From Vreelandella malpeensis (GTDB lineage Bacteria; Pseudomonadota; Gammaproteobacteria; Pseudomonadales; Halomonadaceae): a stretch of 64,000 bases of DNA. The notes under the pieces were generated by a model. The model did no database searches and was not told the DNA's origin. It was given only the letters and a program-made list of their open reading frames with translations. Both the position numbers and the translations under genes were made by a program. This document shows positions 47,091-55,329 of the stretch, piece after piece; position 1 is the first letter of the stretch, and each line of letters starts with the position of its first letter. The stretch covers positions 682,001-746,000 of the forward strand of contig NZ_WHVL01000001.1 in NCBI RefSeq assembly GCF_020622355.1, given 5' to 3'.

Positions 47091-48011
47091 CTACATCTGG
47101 AAAGGCGGCTTTTCTGGCGACGTTTTCAGGGCCGCCTTCACCGTTGTCAGTAGCTGTATCAGCGTAGCCGTCATGTAAGAGTGGAATTTATCCTGCTCGA
47201 GCGTTCGTGCGTATACGTCAACGGGCAGGAAGCGCCCCATCTCATCATGAAAGCTTTTACTGGCGATGATGTGAGGCAGTCGAGTCATCATGCGCTCGAG
47301 CCTTGCCGGGTAGTCCTCAAGCCGGTAGTCGGTCATCTTACGTTTCACCAGGTCAGTATCGACTTCGGCGCCCCGCTGTGTAAGCCAGACCAGATCCCAA
47401 ATATCGCGGTGGCGTACATACTTTTCGGTCGCGGGCAGCGAGAAGAGCTTGTCCGCCATGATCTCATTGCGCGTCTCGCCGATGATCAACAGATCTTCAT
47501 AGCCGTCGGGCAAGAACTCATAATTGCGCAGCAGTGGCCTCGCCTCTTGGGTATGGGCCGGTATATTGGCGACTTCCAGCTTGATTTTCTGTTTGGGAAG
47601 ATCGCGTCGCTGGGGTGACGTCGTGATGGCAATCTGCCATCTCTCGATATTGAGCTCCGCGTACCGGACATCTCTTTTAAGCGATGCGGGTTCCTTGACA
47701 CTCACCTCCAGTCCGTAGCGTTTAGTCAGATAATCCTCGAGGCAGCCTTTTATCTCCATGAGTCCACGCGAGGAGAAGTCGGGCCCGCCAGCAAAATCGA
47801 GATCCTCGCTAAACCGGCTCCCTCCATGGCAAAGCCGAAGATAGGTGCCACCTTGAAAGACCAACCCTTCCAGCAATCCTTCTTTATCCAGCGCGAAGAG
47901 CAAGTCGTAATGCAGAAGCTCCTTCTCGATGACCGGCCTTAGCCGTGCTAGCGCCGGTTCTCGCATGGCCTGGTCGACGAGCGCGTTGAAATCTGCCGTT
48001 TCAATCATCAT
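47091..48011 (-). CDS. abiEii: AbiEii-type nucleotidyltransferase toxin (type IV toxin-antitoxin)
   Basis: A 306-residue nucleotidyltransferase of the AbiEii family. The active-site pattern is LVFQGGTYLRLCHGGSRFSEDLDF near residue 50, with the Gly-Gly and Asp-x-Asp residues of the polymerase-beta fold. AbiEii homologues transfer nucleotides and cause growth arrest; the partner antitoxin lies immediately upstream. The start overlaps the antitoxin end by 11 bp (ATG 48011; 48008 also possible). The pair is a probable phage-defence or plasmid-style module in the accessory part of the window. Confidence 0.88.
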   Translation of the reverse strand: MMIETADFNALVDQAMREPALARLRPVIEKELLHYDLLFALDKEGLLEGLVFQGGTYLRLCHGGSRFSEDLDFAGGPDFSSRGLMEIKGCLEDYLTKRYGLEVSVKEPASLKRDVRYAELNIERWQIAITTSPQRRDLPKQKIKLEVANIPAHTQEARPLLRNYEFLPDGYEDLLIIGETRNEIMADKLFSLPATEKYVRHRDIWDLVWLTQRGAEVDTDLVKRKMTDYRLEDYPARLERMMTRLPHIIASKSFHDEMGRFLPVDVYARTLEQDKFHSYMTATLIQLLTTVKAALKTSPEKPPFQM

Positions 48012-48540
48012 GCAGCGCCCTCTCATCGATTAAATGGGTATTGCGCCCCACCCGCTTGATATCTCGCAGCGCGGTGTTGGGGGTAGCCACGCGCAGCGGG
48101 CGCTGGCGCATCTGCGTGGAGGCAAGAATGTCCGAGACGCCGCGCCGGGTGTGCGTGAATTCGATCACCCCGTAAGGCGTTCGGTACTCGCCCTTTCGCC
48201 CGGTGGTCATTACGGTCAGCCTGCCTACCGGCACTTGGGAAATGACGCCGTACTCCGATAACGACGACTCTAGGCTCACGTAGTTATACGCCCCTCGCCG
48301 CAATGTTCGGGCAATCAGCTCCAGGGTGTCTGGGCCCTTGTGCCGAGACAACGCATAGACATACACCCCCTTCGAAGGTCGCTCCAGAATGCCGGCCTCG
48401 CTCAGGCGCTTCAAGGTGGCTTCTCGGCTACGGGAAGACTCCCCTGAAAAAACCCGCGCCATATCACGTGTGGAGAAAACGTATCGTCCCTGCTGATCGA
48501 AATGGCTTAGACGCTTGACCGCTTCGCTCTGCTTCATCAT
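48001..48540 (-). CDS. abiEi: AbiEi-type antitoxin
   Basis: A 179-residue AbiEi-like antitoxin. The N-terminal wHTH runs YVFSTRDMARVFSGESSRSREATLKRLSEAGILE (about residues 20-53) and binds DNA to repress its own operon; the C-terminal domain has TPYGVIEFTHTRRG and IKRVGRNTHLI. AbiEi neutralises AbiEii indirectly, the hallmark of type IV. GAGG precedes the ATG pair at 48540/48537. Direct and inverted repeats at 48602-48643 are candidate operators. Confidence 0.87.
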   Translation of the reverse strand: MMKQSEAVKRLSHFDQQGRYVFSTRDMARVFSGESSRSREATLKRLSEAGILERPSKGVYVYALSRHKGPDTLELIARTLRRGAYNYVSLESSLSEYGVISQVPVGRLTVMTTGRKGEYRTPYGVIEFTHTRRGVSDILASTQMRQRPLRVATPNTALRDIKRVGRNTHLIDERALHDD

Positions 48541-48601
48541 CGCCTCACTAACGCACTAACTTGGCACCATGGCGCTATAGCACCAGCAACCACACAAAAA
48601 A

Positions 48602-48643
48602 GAGCGGTTTATGTCCACATAATATGAGCGGATTTATTCTCAT
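48602..48643. promoter_or_regulatory. Candidate AbiEi operator repeats
   Basis: Two direct copies of GAGCGG(A)TTTAT start at 48602 and 48626. Between and around them are TATGT-CC-ACATA (48610-48621) and ATGAG-N10-CTCAT (48624-48643) inverted repeats. They lie 62-103 bp upstream of the antitoxin start. Confidence 0.4.
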
Positions 48644-48693
48644 GCAAGAAGACATATCGATGGCGTGACGTATGGGCCGATAGTCGCATGATC

Positions 48694-49449
48694 TCAAGGC
48701 AAGGATAGCCCCGTTGGCGCAAGAATCTTGCGCAGAAAGCGCTGCGTGCGAGGGTCTTTAGGAGCGGTGAACAGCTCCTCCGGCGGGGCTTGCTCAATGA
48801 TTTGCCCTTCATCCATGAAGATCACGCGGTCGGCCACGTCTCGCGCAAATTGCATCTCATGGGTAACGATCATCATGGTTTGCTGTTCGGCGGCTAGCTG
48901 CTTCATCAGGCTTAGTACTTCGTCTACCCATTGCGGGTCCAGTGATGACGTGGGCTCATCGAACAAAATGACATCGGCGTTCGCGGCCATGGCTCGGCCA
49001 ATGCCCACACGCTGCTGTTGCCCACCGGACAGTGCGGCCGGGTACGCATCGGCTTTATCCGAAAGCCCAATTCGCTCGAGAATCTCCCGGGCACGGGCAT
49101 GGGCCTGCTCTTTGGGCATTTTATCAACCACGATCATGCCCTCGCTGATATTCTCGAGCGCCGTCTTGTTGGCGAACAAGCCATAGTTTTGGAACACGAA
49201 CGCGGTACGCCGCCGCAGCTTCAAAATATCGGCGCGGCTGGCCTGCTGCGCATCCACGCTGACATCACCTACGGTAATACGCCCAGACTCGGGCCGCTCC
49301 AGAAAGTTGATACAGCGTAATAGCGTGGACTTGCCGGTGCCTGAGGGTCCAATGATGACAATGATCTCACCCCGCTCAAGCGACAAATCAATGTTGGTGA
49401 AGACGTCTTGCTGACCAAAGCGCTTGGTCACGGCCTCGAGCGAGATCAT
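48694..49449 (-). CDS. Polar amino acid ABC transporter ATP-binding protein
   Basis: A 251-residue ABC ATPase of the GlnQ/HisP/TcyC class. Walker A GPSGTGKST is near residue 35, the signature LSGGQQQRVGIGRAMA near 140, Walker B VILFDEPTSSLD near 160 and the switch His in VTHEMQFARDVADR. It ends the operon; its ATG overlaps the stop of the permease gene in ATGA. It powers import of a polar amino acid with the permease and binding protein upstream on this strand. Confidence 0.95.
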   Translation of the reverse strand: MISLEAVTKRFGQQDVFTNIDLSLERGEIIVIIGPSGTGKSTLLRCINFLERPESGRITVGDVSVDAQQASRADILKLRRRTAFVFQNYGLFANKTALENISEGMIVVDKMPKEQAHARAREILERIGLSDKADAYPAALSGGQQQRVGIGRAMAANADVILFDEPTSSLDPQWVDEVLSLMKQLAAEQQTMMIVTHEMQFARDVADRVIFMDEGQIIEQAPPEELFTAPKDPRTQRFLRKILAPTGLSLP

Positions 49450-50114
49450 CGTTGGTACGCCTTATTCAGGTAGATTTCCAGGCGACGTTGCCCCCAGGAG
49501 AGAATTTCCACAACGATCCAGTAAATCATCGCCGCGAGTAAAAAAGCCTCCAGATAGAGAAAGCTGCTGGCGGCCTCTTTTTGGGTAGCACCCATCAGCT
49601 CTGTAACGCCCAGCGTAAAGGCCAGCGAGGTCGCCTTGATGATATCGATGAAGTAGTTCATCAACGTAGGGGTAGCCACGCGGGTCGCCTGAGGAAGAAT
49701 AATACGCCGCATCAGCTGCGACTGGGTCATGCCAATCGAAAGCGCTGCCTCGGTTTGGCTGCGGTCAATCCCCAGGATGGCCCCCCGAATGGACTCCGCC
49801 ATGTAAGCAGCGAAGTGAAGGGTCAGGCCCAACACCGCGGCGGTAATACCGTTGATCGATACCAGCGCCTCCACCAGTTGAGGCAACCCGTAATAGAACA
49901 GGAAAAGTTGCACCAGAAGCGGTGTGCCGCGAAAAAACGAGATAAACAGCAGAGAAAGACCGTTCAGCACCGGCACACGCGTCACGCGAATGACAGCGAG
50001 CAAACAGGCCAGCACCAGTGCCAGCAGCATGGCGATGGTCGCCATTTGTAGCGTCAGCGGCAAATAGCTTAGAAGGACCGGCAATAGCTCCCACATGTAA
50101 CCCAGATTCAGCAT
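49446..50114 (-). CDS. Polar amino acid ABC transporter permease
   Basis: A 222-residue permease of the His/Glu/Gln/Arg/opine family with five helices. The EAA loop region reads EAALSIGMTQSQLMRRIILPQATRVATPTLMN near residue 120. ATG 50114 is chosen; a TTG at 50135 would overlap the hairpin upstream. A single permease protein suggests a homodimeric channel. It overlaps the ATPase gene by 4 bp and follows the binding-protein gene after a hairpin. Confidence 0.92.
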   Translation of the reverse strand: MLNLGYMWELLPVLLSYLPLTLQMATIAMLLALVLACLLAVIRVTRVPVLNGLSLLFISFFRGTPLLVQLFLFYYGLPQLVEALVSINGITAAVLGLTLHFAAYMAESIRGAILGIDRSQTEAALSIGMTQSQLMRRIILPQATRVATPTLMNYFIDIIKATSLAFTLGVTELMGATQKEAASSFLYLEAFLLAAMIYWIVVEILSWGQRRLEIYLNKAYQR

Positions 50115-50136
50115 GGCAGTTTCGCTTATAAGCAAA

Positions 50137-50159
50137 CGGCCGTGGTTTATCCACGGCCG
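50137..50159 (-). terminator. Intra-operon hairpin between binding protein and permease
   Basis: CGGCCGTGG (50137-50145) and CCACGGCCG (50151-50159) form a 9-bp stem with a 5-nt loop. On the minus strand it follows the binding-protein stop and precedes the permease, with TTTGCTT after it. It probably stops most transcripts, leaving excess binding protein. Confidence 0.6.
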
Positions 50160-50195
50160 GTTCTAGTACATGACGCTTACTATCTAGCGTAGTGA

Positions 50196-50972
50196 TTATT
50201 CTGGCTGTTGGGTGATATCGGTATCAAACCATTTTTCTGAGATCTCTTGCAGCGTGCCGTTTTCACGAAGCTCTGCCAGCGCTGCCTCTACCCGATCACG
50301 CTGGGCCTGGCCTGCCGCATCGTTACGAAATGGCAAGGCATTTTCGATCACCGTGAACGGCTGGCCGGCCAGCTCCAGCGGCAGCCCACGCTCCTTGATT
50401 ACCTGCGTGGCGCTGACTCGATCCATGATGAAGGCGTTGGTACGGCCAAGCGCGACATCCTGCTCCACGTTGGATTCGTAGGTACGGATATCGATCTCAT
50501 CGGCATTGGGCAGCTCGCGCAACAACTGCTCGTAATTGGAGCCCAGGTTGACCGCCACACTTTTACCGGAAAGATCTTCCACCCCATTGATCGACTCGTT
50601 ACCGGCACGTACCACGACCTGAGCGCCGTCATACACATAGGGCGCGGTAAACACATACTTGGCTTCACGCTCAGGGGTAATGGTGATCTGGTTGGCAATG
50701 GTATCGATGCGACCAGAATCCAGAAGACCCGCCAACCCGGAGAAGCTGGCCGTCACGAACTCGATATCGTCACCGGTTACCTCGCCCACCGCGTTCATCA
50801 CGTCGACTTCGAAGCCCTTCAACTGGTCGCGCTCGACAAACGTGAACGGAAAGTAGCCACCGGACATGCCCACCCGCAGCGTATCCGCCTGAGCCTGCAC
50901 CGCGGCAAAACCGCTGGCAAGGCTTAATGAAAGTACCGCGATGACTGTATTTAAACGGCGTGTTCGGGTCAT
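50196..50972 (-). CDS. Polar amino acid ABC transporter substrate-binding protein
   Basis: A 258-residue periplasmic binding protein (SBP_bac_3 class). Signal peptide about 1-28, then DTLRVGMSGGYFPFTFVERDQLKGFEVDVMNAV, the canonical ligand-domain start. FSGLAGLLDSGRIDTIANQITITPERE resembles cystine-binding members (TcyA/FliY type), but ligand choice is not certain. ATG 50972 has GAGGAGG eight bases upstream. It is first in the operon. Confidence 0.93.
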   Translation of the reverse strand: MTRTRRLNTVIAVLSLSLASGFAAVQAQADTLRVGMSGGYFPFTFVERDQLKGFEVDVMNAVGEVTGDDIEFVTASFSGLAGLLDSGRIDTIANQITITPEREAKYVFTAPYVYDGAQVVVRAGNESINGVEDLSGKSVAVNLGSNYEQLLRELPNADEIDIRTYESNVEQDVALGRTNAFIMDRVSATQVIKERGLPLELAGQPFTVIENALPFRNDAAGQAQRDRVEAALAELRENGTLQEISEKWFDTDITQQPE

Positions 50973-51261
50973 CTTTGAGCCTCCTCGTCGGCAAAGACAC
51001 ATTGCCTTATATAGTGTGTGGGCCTGGCGGGGCAAAACCGCGTCACTGGTACGTCCATCATAAACACAAAAAAGAATATTAAAAATAGTTTTTTATGCAT
51101 AAGGGTTATTAGAGTTTCGAACAGTCCCTTTAACGTCAGCCAGGTACGTGGTAACAGCGCTGGAATAAATGTCGCCACAGCCGTATCAACGACCAGCCTA
51201 TTGTTGCAGGTTATATGTGAAACTGGCGGTCGCTCCTCATCAAGCATGGCAAATTCCTTGC
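50973..51261. other. Intergenic region upstream of the amino-acid ABC operon
   Basis: AT-rich near 51060-51100. It probably contains the promoter of the amino-acid transporter. A longer open frame through here reads into the chemoreceptor remnant but shows no other coding character. Confidence 0.4.
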
Positions 51262-51377
51262 CCGACGTCACGCTGCTGACACTGGCGCTCTCGTTCATGA
51301 TCATCCGCAGCATCACCCGCCCGCTCAAAGCCGCGCTGGACGACATCCTGCCCCGCGGCGGTGATCTTAACAAATGC
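51262..51377 (+). pseudogene. Methyl-accepting chemotaxis protein remnant, cut by the IS element
   Basis: The frame reads LPDVTLLTLALSFMIIRS then ITRPLKAALDD. That is the end of a transmembrane helix 2 followed by a typical HAMP-domain start (RSITRPL) of a chemoreceptor, then a Gly-Asp-Leu. It stops at the left border of the IS. No sensor domain precedes it and no signalling domain follows, so the gene was already lost or deleted; it is not certain that the IS broke it. Confidence 0.5.
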
Positions 51378-52604
51378 CTGTAATGATCCAGCGGTTTCAG
51401 CAGGTCAGGCCGCTCATTCATACGCACGAGCGTACGCTTCAGCGGGTGTCTTCATGCCCAGCGCCTGATGAGGGCGACGGTGGTTATAAAACTGGATCCA
51501 GTCCCCGATGACGCGCATCGCATGCTGCAGCTTCTCGAAGCGATGGCGATGCACGCACTGCTCTTTTAACGTTCGGATCACGCGTTCGACCATGCCATTC
51601 TGCTGCGGACAATGCGGTGTGATGAACCCTTGCTGCAGACCGTAACTCCGAACCAGGCTCGTGTAGCGTCGACTCGTGAAAACCAGCCCATTATCGGAGC
51701 GCAGCAGGAAGGGTTCGGGAACCCGTCCCAAGGAACCGTAACGGCTGTTCAAGGCCTGCTCGAGAGCGCTGGCGGCTGTGCTCGCCTTGCCGCAACGAGA
51801 CAGGTGCCAGCCCTGCAGTTGTCGCGTATGGCAATCAATGACCAGCGCCAACGTCAGCCACCCATCGCGACCGCCCCATACTCGGCAGAGATCGGTCGAC
51901 CAGCGCTGATCGGGTGCCGTCGCCACGGAAGGCAACGCTCGAATACGAGGCCGGAAACCGACGGCTCGCTTGCGCACCTACCAATCTCGCAACTGGAAGA
52001 TGCGCTGAACGGTGTTCTTGTTCATGCCCAGCAGGTGCGCCACCGTACGGTAGCCAAAGGAGGGCTCCTGCTCGATAAGCGCCTTGATTTAGGTCTCCAG
52101 CTCGGGCTTCACCCGTAGGGTAGATTCAACGGATCGGTAATACCATGTGCGTCGAAGAAAGCCGAACCAGCAGCAGAGCTTGCTGATAGAAACATCGGAC
52201 CTTTCGTCCCGCAGGTCCTGACGGACCGTGTCGATCACTACTCGTCCTTTCCCAGCAGGGACGCCAACTTTTTTTCGGGCGCGTAGCTCCAGTATGGCTT
52301 CGCCGTAAGCTCCCTGAAGATCCTTCAACTGGCGCTCGTATTGTTGGCGGACATCTTTAGGCTTGGCGCGCAGCGCGTTCTCCATGCCAGCCTTGGCTTG
52401 ATCGACCCACTCTTCGATCTCGGAAGGGGTAAGATCGAACGCACGGCTGGCTTCCGTCACTGTTTGCTTGCCTTGGATAATCTCCATCACCCGGGCCGAT
52501 TTCCGCTTGGCAGTCCAACGCTTGATGTCTTCGTTCATCTCGATACTTACAGGTGTCTCTTCTTGGGATAATACCCTGAGCAGAAATTCACTGGGTCATT
52601 ACAG
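51378..52604 (-). mobile_element. IS3-family insertion sequence with 4-bp target duplication
   Basis: A 1,227-bp element. The terminal inverted repeats start CTGTAATGA(T/C)CCAG on both ends, 16 of the first 20 bases matching. It is flanked by ATGC at 51374-51377 and 52605-52608, a probable 4-bp target-site duplication. It encodes one IS3-type transposase on the minus strand, interrupted by two stops. The size fits the IS3 family. Confidence 0.87.
51414..52538 (-). pseudogene. IS3-family transposase, fused orfAB frame with two in-frame stops
   Basis: Reading one frame from 52538 gives an orfA-like HTH and helix region (MNEDIKRWTAKRKSARVMEII..., then SEIEEWVDQAK), then an orfB-type DDE integrase part (DQRWSTDLCRVWGG, SDNGLVFTS, PHCPQQNGMVERVIRTLKEQ with Asp, Asp and Glu). 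The frame is broken by TAA at 52091-52089 and TAG at 51980-51978; each could be a Gln codon mutated C to T. A run of seven A in the sense strand lies at the usual IS3 slippage site. Reading one base later there gives KKLASLLGKDE-stop, a normal orfA end, so an added A may have fused the two reading frames. Inactive unless stops are suppressed. Confidence 0.85.
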
Positions 52605-52659
52605 ATGCAACTAAACCGGGATGTTGACATTTGATCTATTCGGAAATAAATACTTAAAA

Positions 52660-53217
52660 TCAAACCTCGCTGCTATCTTGATGTCGGTCATCAATCATCC
52701 GGATTATTTTTGCAGGATTCCCTGCAACAATTGAAAAAGCAGGAACGTTTTTGGTAACAACAGCACCAGCTGCAACAATCGCACCTTCACCTATTTCATT
52801 GACTTGAGGTAGAATAATAGCACGACTACCAATCCAGCAACCTGCTCTAAAAACTACTTTGGTAGTTTTCAGAGTAGCTGCTCCACGAGATAGTCTATCT
52901 CTAGTTACTGTATGCTGATGCGAATGAACGGAAGCCCCTTCTGAGAACCAAACATCATCTTCAATTTCAACCTCACCTGTATAATCTATTTGAACATTTC
53001 TCGCCAACAGAACTCTTTGACCCATTGAGATACACCCTTGATTTCCATGAGTACAATAGATCCAAACATTATTTTCAATAACAGATGAATCTCCCATGTT
53101 AAAAGACTTTCTATAAAGTGCTATTCTAGCTCTGAATAAAAGTGGGTAGCTAAACCACTTAGAGCCAAAAAAATTTTGCATAAATCTTAGCCATAGCTGA
53201 TGTCGTTTATAGCTCAT
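52660..53217 (-). CDS. Hexapeptide-repeat acyltransferase (WcaF/maltose acetyltransferase-like)
   Basis: A 185-residue left-handed beta-helix acetyltransferase. The hexapeptide pattern ([10 protein letters not shown]..., [11 protein letters not shown]..., [31 protein letters not shown]) shows the LbH turns and the conserved Asn-Pro-Ala near the C-terminus. A His ([10 protein letters not shown]) fits the catalytic position of the family. It would acetylate a sugar or sugar amine in the surface-glycan operon. The gene is AT-rich, as are its two upstream neighbours, and lies 78 bp after the fusion gene on the same strand. Confidence 0.87.
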   Translation of the reverse strand: MSYKRHQLWLRFMQNFFGSKWFSYPLLFRARIALYRKSFNMGDSSVIENNVWIYCTHGNQGCISMGQRVLLARNVQIDYTGEVEIEDDVWFSEGASVHSHQHTVTRDRLSRGAATLKTTKVVFRAGCWIGSRAIILPQVNEIGEGAIVAAGAVVTKNVPAFSIVAGNPAKIIRMIDDRHQDSSEV

Positions 53218-53295
53218 TGATTATTATCACAAATAGTTGATGACAAACACTTCGATTAATTAACTATAGTGTTTAAAAAAAATTATTTAAAGCAT

Positions 53296-55329
53296 TTAGC
53301 TTACTAGCTCTTTGATTATATCAGACAAGGAATACTTTGGCCTCCAGTTGTATTTACTCATAAAACATGTCGGATCTATTGCATAACTTTTAAGCTTATC
53401 TTCTTCTATGTCGTGTTTGATGAAAGAAATAGATTTTTCTGGCTTCGATGACTCAACAATCTCAATAACTTTAACTGCTATATCGTGTAATGTGTGAGCT
53501 TCTTTCATACTAAGATTATAAACGGAATGATTTTCATACGAATGCTGATTGATGACCTGAAGAATTCCACTGACCACATCGCGGTAGTGAATTCGCGCAA
53601 GAACTTGTCTACCGCCGTATATCTCAACTACCTGCTCTTGGATAGCTCTGAGAGTTAAACGGGCTAACGCCTCATGCTGGCATATCGTCGTATCATCTCC
53701 AGTTACCGCTCCAATTCTTAAAATAACAGTAGAAATACCAGGATGGACTTTCCTAAGCCCCTCCAAGTGCTGCTCAAGGGCAAATTTGAGTTGGCCGTAA
53801 AGCGTTGTGGGTTGCGGAGTCAGGTCTTCTGTCCAAGGTGTGCCGGGCTGGTTGCCATAAACGCTTTGCGATGAGGCATAGATAATTTCACCGGAGCCAT
53901 GTGCGGCATATTCTGAAAATATTTGCATGCCTTTAGTTAGGCTATCCGCAATCTCTTTTGCTTCGTGGAATGGACGAGCTGATGCCAAGTGAACAATCTT
54001 GTCTATAGCACCAAAATTCAGCACTCCTGATTCAAAGTCGTGCCAGTCAAATACGCTATTTACCGCATAATGAATATTCCTTGCTGTTTCTTTTGATCGG
54101 TCTAATGTCCAAACCTCAAACTCACCTTGTTGCAGTAAGGTTTCTACAAGGTTCCGGCCAATGGTTCCTGTACTGCCGGTAACCAATACTATAGGCTTTT
54201 CTTTATTATATTCTTTATCGCCATGAATTTTCCGATACAACCTCTCTACTCTTTTATTTCTCGATATGTGTATGGCTTTATTTGCTGTTTGCCGTATGCC
54301 AAAAATACGCGGGTTCAAAGCAGACCCTTCCAAGGATTTACCGAAGCTCCAATGCCGAATGCAGCTTTCGACCTCATTAAAACCCATGGCTGCCCGTAGA
54401 CCTGTAATTCCAGTAAATCGCGGGTTGATTTCAAAAACTTTGAAACCCTTGTCGGTGAGTCTGCCTTGTATATTGATTGGCCCTTGCAAACCCTTTTTCT
54501 GTAGAAATGGTACCAATCGTAATATAGCACCATTCACTGTATTATTTTCGTATGGAAGAATCTCAATGGGTACGCCATTATTAAGCTTGTTGTAGGTAAT
54601 GCACTGTGCTTTGATTTGACCTCTTTTGTCGGCTAATAACTGTACTGATATTTCAGCCGCTTGCAAATTTTTCCCGTCCTGCAGGCTTTTGACGTAATCG
54701 ATATGAAATGGATCGTCAGAATGTGGAATAGCTACTTCTTGAAGCATTAGTGGTTCATCAATCTTTTCGAGATCACTGGCAGTGTTGACAATGGCGATCC
54801 CCCTTGAAGCATAGCCATTTCTAGGTTTGGCGATTAAAGGATATAGAAGCTTTCCACTAGCTGCTAGATCACGCGCTTCGACAAGCGTAAAACTTTTAAC
54901 AAATAAATCTGCTACAGTAGGAAAAGACTCCGCCATAGTCTCCTTTGCGCGACAAGCTCTAATGAGGTCTGCCCGGGAGACAATAACGTCTATTCCCCTC
55001 TCCTTGAACTTATCGATATTTTCCGCAAGGATTAGCGCTTCATCATCATGACCAGGGGTCAAAACATTAATAGACTTTATTGAGCATATACTCAGTAGAT
55101 GATCAATATATTCTGAGTCATAATAGCTTGGTAAGTATGCGTAATCATCACACTCGTACAGCCCATAGGCTAAGGGTGTATTGCCTAGCCCTATTGTTCG
55201 TAAGGGAAGACGGGATAGACGGCATGAGTCTATGATAGATTGGCCGACGCCACTACCAATGGAACATATACCTACAACAATCCGCCGTAACGAATGCTGT
55301 GTATTATTTGCATTAGCGCCTGAGCTCAT
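53296..55329 (-). CDS. ATP-grasp protein fused to NAD-dependent epimerase/dehydratase
   Basis: A 677-residue two-part protein. The N-terminal half (about 1-340) is an ATP-grasp ligase of the carbamoyl-phosphate-synthetase-like type: a pre-ATP-grasp GIGSGVGQS, YPLIAKPRNGYASRGI (ATP Lys loop), and FEINPRFTG with the Mg-binding Glu/Asn near residue 306. After a short linker the C-terminal half (about 385-677) is an extended SDR: TGSTGTIGRN (NAD), SSQSVYG, and YGQLK (catalytic Tyr-x-x-x-Lys). It overlaps the aminotransferase gene by 17 bp. It probably joins an amino or carboxylic group to a sugar and then modifies it, but the product is unknown. Confidence 0.85.
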   Translation of the reverse strand: MSSGANANNTQHSLRRIVVGICSIGSGVGQSIIDSCRLSRLPLRTIGLGNTPLAYGLYECDDYAYLPSYYDSEYIDHLLSICSIKSINVLTPGHDDEALILAENIDKFKERGIDVIVSRADLIRACRAKETMAESFPTVADLFVKSFTLVEARDLAASGKLLYPLIAKPRNGYASRGIAIVNTASDLEKIDEPLMLQEVAIPHSDDPFHIDYVKSLQDGKNLQAAEISVQLLADKRGQIKAQCITYNKLNNGVPIEILPYENNTVNGAILRLVPFLQKKGLQGPINIQGRLTDKGFKVFEINPRFTGITGLRAAMGFNEVESCIRHWSFGKSLEGSALNPRIFGIRQTANKAIHISRNKRVERLYRKIHGDKEYNKEKPIVLVTGSTGTIGRNLVETLLQQGEFEVWTLDRSKETARNIHYAVNSVFDWHDFESGVLNFGAIDKIVHLASARPFHEAKEIADSLTKGMQIFSEYAAHGSGEIIYASSQSVYGNQPGTPWTEDLTPQPTTLYGQLKFALEQHLEGLRKVHPGISTVILRIGAVTGDDTTICQHEALARLTLRAIQEQVVEIYGGRQVLARIHYRDVVSGILQVINQHSYENHSVYNLSMKEAHTLHDIAVKVIEIVESSKPEKSISFIKHDIEEDKLKSYAIDPTCFMSKYNWRPKYSLSDIIKELVS

